A model generated the notes under the pieces. The model saw only the letters and a list, made by a program, of their open reading frames with translations, had not been told where the DNA came from and did no database searches. Positions 16,860 to 25,057 of a DNA stretch of 64,000 nucleotides are shown piece after piece. A program made the position numbers and the translations under genes. Each line of letters opens with the position of its first letter. The stretch's first letter is position 1. Origin of the DNA: Deltaproteobacteria bacterium HGW-Deltaproteobacteria-15. Lineage in GTDB: Bacteria; Desulfobacterota; DSM-4660; Desulfatiglandales; HGW-15. The stretch spans positions 62,001 through 126,000 of the forward strand of contig PHBH01000007.1 in NCBI GenBank assembly GCA_002840535.1, in the 5' to 3' direction.

Positions 16860-18659
16860 ATGGCGAAAAAAAGGCGGTTGTACTGGCAACTCTTCATCCC
16901 CTACCTCCTCATCGTGCTTCTTGCCCTCATTGCCGTGCTCCTTTACTCCTCCAATCTCCTCGAGGAGATCCTTCTGAAACAAACCGAGTCCGACCTGCGC
17001 TCCCAGGCCATACTGTTCCAGGAGCAACTCCGCTCGGACCTCCCGCCGGATGACAGGACGGACGCGCTTTGCAAAACACTGGGGAGGGGCCTTCCGACCC
17101 GCTTTACCGTCATTCTCCCGAACGGCCGGGTGGTAGGAGATTCGGATGAAGATCCGGCCCGGATGGACAACCACCTGGACAGGCCCGAGGTCGCGACTGC
17201 CCTGACGGAGCCTGTCGGGGTTTCCACCCGTTTCAGTAACACGTTGGGCAAACGGATGATGTACCTGGCCATGCCTCTCCGGGAGAGCCAAATGCTCTTT
17301 GCCATCGTCCGTGCCTCGGTCCCGATCGAGTCGGTCTATGGCCGCATCAAGACCGTTCAGAACCGCATACTTCTGGGGGGGGCCATCGTGGCTTTTCTGG
17401 CGGTCATTGCCGGGTTCCTGGTCTATCGCCGCGTCCGGCGTCCTTTAAGACAAATTCAAGAAGGGGCCATGGCCTTCGCCCGTGGGGAGTTTCAACCGAA
17501 ACTCCCGTTGCCGGATACGGAAGAGATGGCCCAGGTGGCCGAAACCCTCAATAGGATGGCGGCCGAGCTGCAGCAGCGAATCGGCACGATCACCCAGCAA
17601 CGAAATGAACTGGAAACCGTGCTCTCCAGCATGGCGGAGGGTGTCTTCGGGGTCGACCGGGATGAGCGGATCATGGGAATGAACCAGGCTGCCGGGAGAA
17701 TCCTGGGATGTGACCCTCTTCTCACGAGAGGGAAAACGATCCAGGAGGCCTTCAGGATCTCCTCACTTCAGGAGTTTGTCAAAAAGGCGCTCGCCGGCGA
17801 AGAACGGCTGGAGGAGGATTTTCTTATCAACATCTACGGGGAGAGGGAGAGGGCGCTCAATGTCCACGGCACGCCGTTGCGGGACGAAAGCGGAAACCGG
17901 ACCGGAATCCTGGTGGTCATGCACGATATTACGGAACTTCGTAGACTCGAAAACATCAGACGGGATTTCGTGGCCAACGCCTCCCATGAAATCAGGACTC
18001 CTCTTACCGCCATCAAGGGCTTCGTCGAAACCTTGCGCGATGGGGCCATGCAGAACCCTGAGGATGCGGATCGGTTCCTGTCCATCATCCAGAAACACGT
18101 TGATCGACTGGCCGCCCTGGTTGAAGATCTCCTGTCGCTCTCCAGGATTGAAAGGGAGACGGAGCGGGACGAGATCATTCTTGAGGAACAGGCCATCCAG
18201 GGCGTGCTTGAATCGGCAGTCCAGCTGTGCAGGGGCAAGGGGGATGCCAGAAACATCCGGATCGAGCTCGTGTGCAGCGAAACATTGAAGGCAAAAATCA
18301 ACCCGCCCCTCCTCGAACAGGCGGTCATGAACCTGTTGGACAATGCCATCAACGCCTCTGCCGATGGAAAAGCGATCCGGGTGGAGACCGGGGAGCAGGA
18401 GACGGAGGTCCTGGTTCATGTGAAAGACCTGGGACTCGGCATCGAAAAAGGCAACCTCGATCGTTTGTTCGAAAGGTTCTACCGTGTGGACAAGGCAAGG
18501 AGCCGCAAGCGGGGCGGCACGGGCCTGGGCCTTGCCATCGTGAAGCACATTATGGAGGCCCATAAGGGCCGCGTCACCGTGGAGAGCCGTCCCGGGGCGG
18601 GGAGCGCCTTCACGCTCCACCTTCAGAAAGTCTCACCCGAAAAGATCATCCAATCCTAA
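16860..18659 (+). CDS. phoR: Phosphate regulon sensor histidine kinase
   Basis: This 599-residue membrane kinase starts 4 bases after phoB with AAGGAAT upstream. Helix 1 is at residues 13-35 and helix 2 at about 165-187, flanking a periplasmic region of about 130 residues with RFTVILPNGRVVGDSDEDP. That is larger than the minimal E. coli PhoR sensor and typical of PhoR/PnpS proteins of other phyla. A HAMP (YRRVRRPLRQIQEGAMAFA), a PAS domain (about 250-365), HisKA with phosphorylated His376 (ASHEIRTPLTAIKGF) and the ATPase domain (NLLDNAINAS, GTGLGLAIVKH) follow. It acts as the partner of PhoB, with PhoU and Pst as the negative input in the known system. Confidence 0.9.
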   Translation: MAKKRRLYWQLFIPYLLIVLLALIAVLLYSSNLLEEILLKQTESDLRSQAILFQEQLRSDLPPDDRTDALCKTLGRGLPTRFTVILPNGRVVGDSDEDPARMDNHLDRPEVATALTEPVGVSTRFSNTLGKRMMYLAMPLRESQMLFAIVRASVPIESVYGRIKTVQNRILLGGAIVAFLAVIAGFLVYRRVRRPLRQIQEGAMAFARGEFQPKLPLPDTEEMAQVAETLNRMAAELQQRIGTITQQRNELETVLSSMAEGVFGVDRDERIMGMNQAAGRILGCDPLLTRGKTIQEAFRISSLQEFVKKALAGEERLEEDFLINIYGERERALNVHGTPLRDESGNRTGILVVMHDITELRRLENIRRDFVANASHEIRTPLTAIKGFVETLRDGAMQNPEDADRFLSIIQKHVDRLAALVEDLLSLSRIERETERDEIILEEQAIQGVLESAVQLCRGKGDARNIRIELVCSETLKAKINPPLLEQAVMNLLDNAINASADGKAIRVETGEQETEVLVHVKDLGLGIEKGNLDRLFERFYRVDKARSRKRGGTGLGLAIVKHIMEAHKGRVTVESRPGAGSAFTLHLQKVSPEKIIQS

Positions 18660-18759
18660 TCTTGCCCTAACGCAAATTGAACAATCCGGGATGATAAAGG
18701 AAGGCATCTTCTGCAGGAGAAGACGTTTAACACCAATCGACAGGATAAAGGAGATGAAG

Positions 18760-19578
18760 ATGAAGAGTAAATGGATTGCGTTCCTTGCGGCTGCCGCATG
18801 CTGGCTGCTGCTCGCGGCTCCGAGCTGGGCCGGGAACATCGTGATAAAAGGCTCGACCACCGTCCTTCCCGTGGCGCAAAAGGTGGCGGAGGCGTACATG
18901 AAACAGCAACCGGACGTGAAGATCTCACTCGAAGGAGGCGGCTCCGGAAACGGGATCAAGGCCCTCGTGGACGGTTCCACGGATATCGCCGACAGCTCCA
19001 GATTCATCAAGGACAAGGAAGTCTCTCTCGCCGTGTCAAAGGGCCGCTACCCGGTTCCCTTCGCGGTCGCTTATGACTGCATCGTCCCGGTCGTTCACCC
19101 GGGCAACAACCTGGAAAACATCACCCTGGATCAGCTTGCAAGGATCTACAAAGGGGAGGTGAAGAACTGGAAAGAGATCGGAGGGCCCGACAGTCCCGTG
19201 GTCGTGATCTCCAGGGACACCTCCTCAGGCACCTACGAGGTATGGGAGGAAAAGGTGTTGAAGGGGGGATTGGTTTACCCGGGGGCGCTGCTCCAGGCTT
19301 CGAACGGGGCGATCGTCCAGGCCGTATCCAAGAACAAGAATGCCATCGGGTATGTGGGGATCGGGTATCTGAACAAGGAGGTGAAAGCGCTCAAGGTGGA
19401 AAACGTCGCCGGCAGCGCGGAGACCACCCTGAACGGGACCTATCCGATCAGCCGGCCCCTTTTCATGTTCACGCCGGGGTGGCCCAAAGGGGACACCCTG
19501 AATTTCATCAACTTCGTCCTCCACCCCCAGAAGGGGCAGAAATACGTGGCGGAAGCGGGTTTCGTGCCGCTGTACTAG
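18760..19578 (+). CDS. pstS: Phosphate ABC transporter, substrate-binding protein
   Basis: This 272-residue periplasmic protein starts at the ATG six bases behind AAAGGAG; ATG 18754 is an alternative. The signal peptide is residues 1-25 (LLLAAPSWAG). The phosphate-binding landmarks are GSTTVLPVAQ, EGGGSGNGIKALVDG, ADSSR and SRDTSSGTYEVWEE. PstS captures inorganic phosphate and delivers it to PstCA. A strong hairpin follows the stop (19615-19650), separating it from pstC, as expected where the binding protein is needed in excess. Confidence 0.9.
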   Translation: MKSKWIAFLAAAACWLLLAAPSWAGNIVIKGSTTVLPVAQKVAEAYMKQQPDVKISLEGGGSGNGIKALVDGSTDIADSSRFIKDKEVSLAVSKGRYPVPFAVAYDCIVPVVHPGNNLENITLDQLARIYKGEVKNWKEIGGPDSPVVVISRDTSSGTYEVWEEKVLKGGLVYPGALLQASNGAIVQAVSKNKNAIGYVGIGYLNKEVKALKVENVAGSAETTLNGTYPISRPLFMFTPGWPKGDTLNFINFVLHPQKGQKYVAEAGFVPLY

Positions 19579-19614
19579 CGCAGTGCGTCCAACGCTTCTT
19601 TGCATTCTCCAGGC

Positions 19615-19650
19615 GGTTGGCCCTGGGAAAACAGACCCCCAGGGCTAACC
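19615..19650. other. Intra-operon stem-loop between pstS and pstC
   Basis: GGTTGGCCCTGGG (19615-19627) pairs with CCCAGGGCTAACC (19638-19650), with 12 of 13 positions matching Watson-Crick and a 10-base loop. There is no T-run after it. It could protect the 3' end of a processed pstS mRNA or attenuate transcription into pstCAB, giving the usual excess of binding protein. Confidence 0.55.
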
Positions 19651-19723
19651 GCAGTGTCACGAAATGTGCAAAAGGACTTCTGTCGCAGCACACCGGGTTT
19701 TTTATTGGATTTTCGAGACTGTC

Positions 19724-20662
19724 ATGTTCAATCGCCAATCATCCATTGCCGACCACGACCGTCAAGCGGGCGGAGCGCGCCGGAGGAGAACCGAAAAAGG
19801 TATCCGGCTTTGCTTTTTCACAATCGGTTCCGCTTCGATCATCACGCTTTCCCTCATCATGCTGTTTCTCTTCATGGAGGGAATTCCCATCTTCAGCCGG
19901 GTTTCCATAACCGACTTCATCTTCGGCCGGTTGTGGTATCCCACATCGGATCCGGGCCGTTTCGGCATCTTTCCCCTCATCATCGCCTCCATGTCCGTAA
20001 CCGCAGTGGCTTCCCTGATCTCCGTGCCGCTGGGGGTAATGACGGCCATCTATCTTGCGGAGATCGCATCCCCCAGGCTGAGAGAGGTGGTTAAACCCCT
20101 GGTGGAGCTCCTTGCAGCGCTCCCATCGGTTGTCATCGGGTTTTTCGGCATGGTGGTGGTAGCGCCGTTTCTCCAGGACGCGTTGAACCTGGCGGTAGGA
20201 TTGAACCTCTTCAATGCCGCGCTCATGCTTGCCTTCATGTCGGTCCCGACCATCTGCAGCATCTCCGAGGATGCGGTCTTCAGCGTGCCCAAGGAGTTGA
20301 AGGAGGCCTCCCTCGCCCTCGGAGCAACCCGCTGGGAGACCATCTGGAGGGTCGTCGTCCCTGCCTCCGTTTCCGGGATCTCCACGGCCGTGATCCTGGG
20401 CATGTCCAGGGCAATCGGAGAGACCATGGTGGTTCTCATGGTGGCCGGAGGCGCGGCCATGATCCCCGGTTCGATCTTCGATCCGGTAAGACCCATGCCT
20501 GCCAGCATCGCTGCGGAAATGGCCGAGGCGCCTTTCCGGGGAGATCACTATTACGCGCTCTTTGCCACGGGAATCGTCCTGTTCGTTTTTACATTGATAT
20601 TCAACCTGGTCGCAGACCACGTCTCGCATAGGTATCGGCAGGTGGGTGCTGCCACACTGTAA
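19724..20662 (+). CDS. pstC: Phosphate ABC transporter permease PstC
   Basis: This 312-residue inner-membrane permease starts at the ATG giving MFNRQSSIAD; a GTG/ATG 20 codons upstream is less likely. About six helices are seen. The binding-protein-dependent transport motif is LKEASLALGATRWETIWRVV (EAA loop) near residue 220, the contact site for the PstB ATPase. PstC-type features are the conserved Arg and Glu residues in the GMSRAIGETMVVLMVAGG segment, which in E. coli are needed for phosphate passage. With PstA it forms the channel. Co-transcribed with pstA 63 bases downstream. Confidence 0.9.
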   Translation: MFNRQSSIADHDRQAGGARRRRTEKGIRLCFFTIGSASIITLSLIMLFLFMEGIPIFSRVSITDFIFGRLWYPTSDPGRFGIFPLIIASMSVTAVASLISVPLGVMTAIYLAEIASPRLREVVKPLVELLAALPSVVIGFFGMVVVAPFLQDALNLAVGLNLFNAALMLAFMSVPTICSISEDAVFSVPKELKEASLALGATRWETIWRVVVPASVSGISTAVILGMSRAIGETMVVLMVAGGAAMIPGSIFDPVRPMPASIAAEMAEAPFRGDHYYALFATGIVLFVFTLIFNLVADHVSHRYRQVGAATL

Positions 20663-20690
20663 TCATTGGTCATTTCCTATCGGTCATTTG
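20663..20690. repeat. TCATTGGTCATTT-type dispersed repeat
   Basis: Repeated GGTCATTT units (TCATTGGTCATTT ... CGGTCATTTG) fill the 63-base pstC-pstA gap. It is related to the element at 15191-15214. A GGTCATTTG ... GACC fold is possible. Confidence 0.35.
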
Positions 20691-20725
20691 TTTTGACCGG
20701 AGCATTGGTCCTTTAAGGTTGATGC

Positions 20726-21682
20726 ATGTCTGATTACGCAATGGATAATACAAGAGGGGCGCTGCAACACGATAGCAGGCCTCCCCCCCGCCGAACGGAT
20801 ACGCTGCAGAGTCCATGGAAAGGCACTTCGAGAGTCCGCAGGGTGAGGCAGGGGGTTGTCTTCACCCTCTTGAGGATCGCGGCGGCTGTGAACGGGGCTG
20901 CGCTGGTTGTGATCGTCTTTTTCATCGTATCGAGGGGTTACCGGGCGATCAACTGGACCTTTCTCACCGCCCCCCCGGTGGACTCCATGACCAAAGGCGG
21001 CATCCTCCCCTGTATTGTGGGAACCCTTTATCTCGCAGTCGGCGCCATTCTGGTCGCCCTTCCCATCGGGGTGGCTTCCGCCATCTACCTGAACGAGTAT
21101 GCCCGGCCGGGAAGGCTGCTCCGGGTGATTCGCCTCGGGATCAGTAATCTCGCCGGGGTTCCGTCCGTCATCTTCGGCTTGTTCGGTCTGGCCTTTTTCG
21201 TGGTATATCTGCAGATGGGGGTCAGCATCCTGGCCGGGTGTCTCACCCTTGCCGCCATGACCCTCCCGGTGATCATCGGCTCCGCCGAGGAGGCGCTCCG
21301 GGCCGTGCCCGACACCTACCGCGAGGCGTCCCTCGGGCTCGGGGCCACGAAATGGCAGACGATTTACAGGGTGGTCCTGCCCGCGGCCCTCCCGGGCATT
21401 CTCACGGGATCGATCCTCGGGATCAGCCGGGCCGCGGGGGAGACGGCGCCGATCATGTTCACGGCCGCGGTGTTCTATACGCCCTCTCTTCCCGCCTCGC
21501 TCTTTGACGAGGTCATGGCGCTTCCTTATCACATTTATGTGCTCGCGACCGCCGGCACGGAGATCGAGAAGACCCGCCACCTCCAGTACGGGACCGCCAT
21601 CGTTTTGATTGCGCTTGTCTTCGGTCTGAATCTGGCGGCGATCATCTACCGGGCCCACTTGCGAAAAAAGCGGATGATGTAA
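20726..21682 (+). CDS. pstA: Phosphate ABC transporter permease PstA
   Basis: This 318-residue permease has a hydrophilic 45-residue N-terminus followed by six helices. The EAA loop is YREASLGLGATKWQTIYRVV (near residue 205) and the PstA channel segment ISRAAGETAPIMFTAA carries the conserved Arg and Glu. The start is supported by AAGGT nine bases upstream. It pairs with PstC. An extended repeat (21771-21849) separates it from pstB. Confidence 0.9.
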   Translation: MSDYAMDNTRGALQHDSRPPPRRTDTLQSPWKGTSRVRRVRQGVVFTLLRIAAAVNGAALVVIVFFIVSRGYRAINWTFLTAPPVDSMTKGGILPCIVGTLYLAVGAILVALPIGVASAIYLNEYARPGRLLRVIRLGISNLAGVPSVIFGLFGLAFFVVYLQMGVSILAGCLTLAAMTLPVIIGSAEEALRAVPDTYREASLGLGATKWQTIYRVVLPAALPGILTGSILGISRAAGETAPIMFTAAVFYTPSLPASLFDEVMALPYHIYVLATAGTEIEKTRHLQYGTAIVLIALVFGLNLAAIIYRAHLRKKRMM

Positions 21683-21770
21683 CCGGAGGTCGGAGTCAGA
21701 GATCAGCGAAAGAACCGAGGGACGACGGACAATCGCTTCGCTCGGACGAGGGACGAAGGATTCGACAAGT

Positions 21771-21849
21771 GTAGGAGCAAGCTCCCGCTTGCGATCGGGG
21801 AGCGATGTTGGAACGGGCGTGGAATCGCAACCGGGAGTTTGCTCCTGCA
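21771..21849. repeat. REP-like inverted repeat in the pstA-pstB gap
   Basis: GTAGGAGCAAGCTCCCGCTT continues GCGAT (21771-21795) and faces ATCGCAACCGGGAGTTTGCT continuing CCTGCA (21824-21849), nearly perfect complements around a 28-base spacer. The GTAGGAGCAAGCT core is the common 'GTAGGAGC' REP type. A partial copy is at 59192-59222. It could cause partial termination or stabilise the upstream message. Confidence 0.6.
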
Positions 21850-21904
21850 GAAGCGAGGAAAATCTCCCGGCACCTGTCAAGGGTTGATACGAGCAAAAGG
21901 TATG

Positions 21905-22666
21905 ATGAAAAAAATTTCGAAGATGACTGCCCGTCATCTCAGCTTTTTCTACGGGAGCTTCAAGGCCCTCGACGATATCTCGCTCGATTTCTATGCAAAC
22001 CGGGTGACCGCTCTGATCGGTCCTTCCGGATGCGGGAAGAGCACGCTCCTGCGGTGCCTGAACCGCATGAATGATCTCATCCCCATCGGACGGGCCGAGG
22101 GGGAGGTGCTTCTGGACGGTCGGAATATCTACGACCCCCAGGTGGACGTGGTCGGGCTTCGAAGGCAGGTCGGCATGGTATTTCAAAAACCCAACCCTTT
22201 TCCCAAGACCATCTACGAGAACGTGGCCTACGGGCTGAGGGTAAATGGCGCCAAAGACCGGACCTTGATCGATTCGAAGGTGGAAGAGAGTCTGAGAGAG
22301 TCGGCCTTGTGGGACGAGGTGAAGGACCGGCTCCATGACTCGGCCCTCGGCCTCTCGGGCGGCCAGCAGCAGCGGCTCTGCATAGCGCGGGCTATGGCTG
22401 TGGAACCCCAGGTGCTCCTGATGGACGAGCCTGCCTCGGCCCTCGACCCCATCGCCACGCAGAAGATCGAGGAGCTGATCAGTCAGCTCAAAGAGTCGGT
22501 CACGATCATCATCGTCACCCACAACATGCAGCAGGCGGCCAGGGTTTCGGACATTACCGCCTTCTTCTATCTTGGCCGCATGGTGGAGTCAGGTGAGACG
22601 GACGAACTCTTTACAAGACCCAAACTCAAGCAGACTGAGGACTATATTACCGGCCGGTTCGGGTGA
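21905..22666 (+). CDS. pstB: Phosphate ABC transporter ATPase
   Basis: This 253-residue ATPase starts at the second of two adjacent ATGs, four bases after AAAAGG. It has Walker [11 protein letters not shown]-loop [20 protein letters not shown] (typical of PstB), signature [15 protein letters not shown], Walker [13 protein letters not shown] and switch histidine [14 protein letters not shown]. It powers PstCA; together with PhoU it signals phosphate sufficiency to PhoR. Full length for the family. Confidence 0.93.
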   Translation: MKKISKMTARHLSFFYGSFKALDDISLDFYANRVTALIGPSGCGKSTLLRCLNRMNDLIPIGRAEGEVLLDGRNIYDPQVDVVGLRRQVGMVFQKPNPFPKTIYENVAYGLRVNGAKDRTLIDSKVEESLRESALWDEVKDRLHDSALGLSGGQQQRLCIARAMAVEPQVLLMDEPASALDPIATQKIEELISQLKESVTIIIVTHNMQQAARVSDITAFFYLGRMVESGETDELFTRPKLKQTEDYITGRFG

Positions 22667-22769
22667 AAAGGAAACTCCGTGACACTTTAGCTCTATGAAA
22701 CAGAAGTTGATGAGGCGCGCCCATTTTTTAAAAAGGTAAAGTGTTACGAAACTTCAAACCAATCGTTCG

Positions 22770-23465
22770 ATGGAGAGATACATGGCAAAGCGGTTGCAGA
22801 AAGAGCTGGAGAAGATCAAGAAGAGGGTCCTTTCCCTGTGCGCTATCGTGGAGGAACGTGTGCGCATGGCCAAGAAATCGATGGAGACATGGGACGCCGT
22901 CCTTGCCGAGGAGATCATCAAGAAGGACTACGAGATCGACGAGATCGAGGTGGAGATCGAAGAGGAGTGCCTGAAGATCCTTGCCCTGCACCAGCCTGTG
23001 GCAGTAGACCTGCGCTTCCTCATAGCGGTGATCAAGATCAACAACGATCTGGAACGAATCGGGGACGAGGCGGCCAACCTCGCGAAACGCGTTGAGAATA
23101 TTTCGAGACGCAGGAGACTCGAACTCACCTTTGACTATTCGACCATGGCCGAGATGGTTCTCTCCATGCTTCGTATGAGCATCGACTCCCTTGTCACCCT
23201 GGATCAGAAGCTTGCCTTTGAGGTGCTCGCTTTGGACAATGAAGTGGACCGCATGTACCGGGAAATCTACGACAAGGTCAAGACAGCGATCTCTGAAAGG
23301 CCTGAGTATGTCGGGTATATGATCAATCTCAACGCCATTTCCCGTCACCTGGAGCGCATCGGGGACCACTGCACCAATATCGCCGAAGAGGTTATTTACC
23401 TGATAGAGGGCGAGATCGTTCGGCACGCCAGGAGGGAAACCCTTGCTCCTATGCGGACTCCGTAG
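22770..23465 (+). CDS. phoU: Phosphate-specific transport accessory protein PhoU
   Basis: This 231-residue all-helical protein has two PhoU three-helix repeats. The metal-binding motif of each repeat is visible: INNDLERIGDEAANLAKRV (about residue 90) and ISRHLERIGDHCTNIAEEV (about residue 190). It links the Pst transporter to PhoR and represses the regulon when phosphate is plentiful. The start may be ATG 22770 or ATG 22782, the latter with GGAGAG in front. It ends the seven-gene phosphate cluster. Confidence 0.9.
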   Translation: MERYMAKRLQKELEKIKKRVLSLCAIVEERVRMAKKSMETWDAVLAEEIIKKDYEIDEIEVEIEEECLKILALHQPVAVDLRFLIAVIKINNDLERIGDEAANLAKRVENISRRRRLELTFDYSTMAEMVLSMLRMSIDSLVTLDQKLAFEVLALDNEVDRMYREIYDKVKTAISERPEYVGYMINLNAISRHLERIGDHCTNIAEEVIYLIEGEIVRHARRETLAPMRTP

Positions 23466-23500
23466 AGCCGGCGCGTAGAGTTGTCTGTTGTCTAAAACTG

Positions 23501-24868
23501 TCAGCGCGGCATGAAATCACCCTGCCTGGCGCGCTTCTCCATTTCCTTCCGAATCTTGTAAGCCAGCGTGGCGGTGTCCGGCTCCACATCGGAATAGGTC
23601 AGGATCTCTCCCTTGGGGACAGGCCGCACCACCTTGGCCTTGCCTGTAAGCCCCATCGGCAGGACACTGCGGTCAAGGCTCTCCCCTGAGTCCATCAGGG
23701 TCCCGAAAACCGTGAATCCGCCCTCCCCGTCCAGAACCTCTCCCGGCTTGAGGTCCCTTTTGGCCGTGGCCGCCACATCGCCCATGAAGTACCGGCTGGT
23801 TCCGGTGGGTTCGCCCCTCAATGCCACCGATGCGATGCTCATGTTCAGCTCCAGACCGATGAAGTGATAGGGCCGGTAGAGGGCCGTATAACCGCCGGTA
23901 CTGTCTGTCTTCATGCCGTACTCTGCAAAACAGCGCTTCACATAATCAGTGGGGGCGCCCACCACCACGTAAACCCCCCAGCGCAGATCGTCGTGCACCG
24001 GCGCGTTGAAACGGTCCTCACTGGCTACGCACTCCACCGTGCCGGCATGGGGGAGGATTCCGCCGTCCTCTTTCGGCTTCAAGACGTGGTGAAGGTGGTG
24101 GATGCTCACAGGGGGGAATTTCAGCCCTCCTGCCGGCGGCCTGAGTCCGCCGCCGTTGGCAACTGCGCACATTTCAATAGCGCTCTTGGTCCCGTCCAGA
24201 AAGGAGTTGAACATCTGGGGGTTGTAGCCGCCGGTGGCGACCATCTCTTCCGAAAGGCCGTAGAACTTCCAGATGGTTGCGGGGGTGGAGTAGTGGTATT
24301 GGGGCTGATAGCGGGTGCCCTTGCCTGCGCAGACCACCTCGAACCCCACTGTACGGGCCCAGTCGATCAGCTCCATGATGAGGGCCGGCTGGTCGCCGTA
24401 TGCCATGGAGAAGCAGACGGACGCCTTGGAAGCCATTTCGGCAAGCAGAGGTCCTGCGAAGCAGTCCGTCTCCACGTTGGCCATCACCAGATGACGGCCG
24501 GCCTTGATCGCCTCGACCGAATGGAGTGTGCCTGCTTCAGGGTTGCCGGTTATCTCCAGAATCACCTCGCAATCGGCCCGGATCAACTCCAGAGCGTCCG
24601 GGGTAATCGCAGTGATCTTTTTGGCCGCCAGATCGTTGATCGCACCTGATTTTTCGGCGAACGCGGTGGAACCCTGCGGCCATCCTACCGAGAGGCAGTT
24701 TTTGGCAGCCTTTTCCGGGAGCAGGTCGGCGATGCCGACGACCTGGATGCCCGGCGTAAGCCGGGCCTGGCTCAGAAACATGGAGGCAAACTTGCCGGCT
24801 CCGATCACTCCGACCTTCACAGGATTCCCCCTGGCAGACCTCTCCAGAAGCAAGTCATGTAAGCTCAT
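23501..24868 (-). CDS. SAF-domain oxidoreductase, homoserine-dehydrogenase-like
   Basis: This 455-residue protein starts at the ATG seven bases after GAGGAGGG. The N-terminal Rossmann domain binds NAD(P) (VKVGVIGAGKFASMFLSQ) and contains EITGNPEAGT and the homoserine-dehydrogenase-like core. The C-terminal part (residues about 365-455) is a SAF domain (AATAKRDLKPGEVLDGEGGF, DSGESL, VPKGEILTYSDV), as found in sialic-acid synthases, FlgA and antifreeze-like proteins. Such fusions are usually annotated 'SAF domain / homoserine dehydrogenase-like' and their substrates are mostly unknown. Known relatives of this architecture include apiose-type sugar-acid dehydrogenases. The role here is not assignable. 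It converges with phoU. Confidence 0.75.
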   Translation of the reverse strand: MSLHDLLLERSARGNPVKVGVIGAGKFASMFLSQARLTPGIQVVGIADLLPEKAAKNCLSVGWPQGSTAFAEKSGAINDLAAKKITAITPDALELIRADCEVILEITGNPEAGTLHSVEAIKAGRHLVMANVETDCFAGPLLAEMASKASVCFSMAYGDQPALIMELIDWARTVGFEVVCAGKGTRYQPQYHYSTPATIWKFYGLSEEMVATGGYNPQMFNSFLDGTKSAIEMCAVANGGGLRPPAGGLKFPPVSIHHLHHVLKPKEDGGILPHAGTVECVASEDRFNAPVHDDLRWGVYVVVGAPTDYVKRCFAEYGMKTDSTGGYTALYRPYHFIGLELNMSIASVALRGEPTGTSRYFMGDVAATAKRDLKPGEVLDGEGGFTVFGTLMDSGESLDRSVLPMGLTGKAKVVRPVPKGEILTYSDVEPDTATLAYKIRKEMEKRARQGDFMPR

Positions 24869-25057
24869 CTCTTTTCCCTCCTCGCAAAAGATCCTCCCTC
24901 TCCCGCTCACTGCACAATGCCAGGCTCATTATCGTCTTTTTGTTCATGAAGTCAAAAATGTCCGCATTGAGCCGAAACAGCGAGCGAATCCTCCGCGCTC
25001 GTTCCAGACCCGTATCGTTTAGGACCACTTTTTGCATATTCTTCCCATCATCCAAGG

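Noticed and set aside
19615..19650. Hairpin considered as the transcription terminator of pstS
   Set aside because: No T-run follows it, and the remaining pst genes continue directly, so readthrough is needed.
20684..22522. A 600-codon minus-strand open frame opposite pstA-pstB
   Set aside because: Antisense to well-supported pst genes; its translation is charged low-complexity without a domain.
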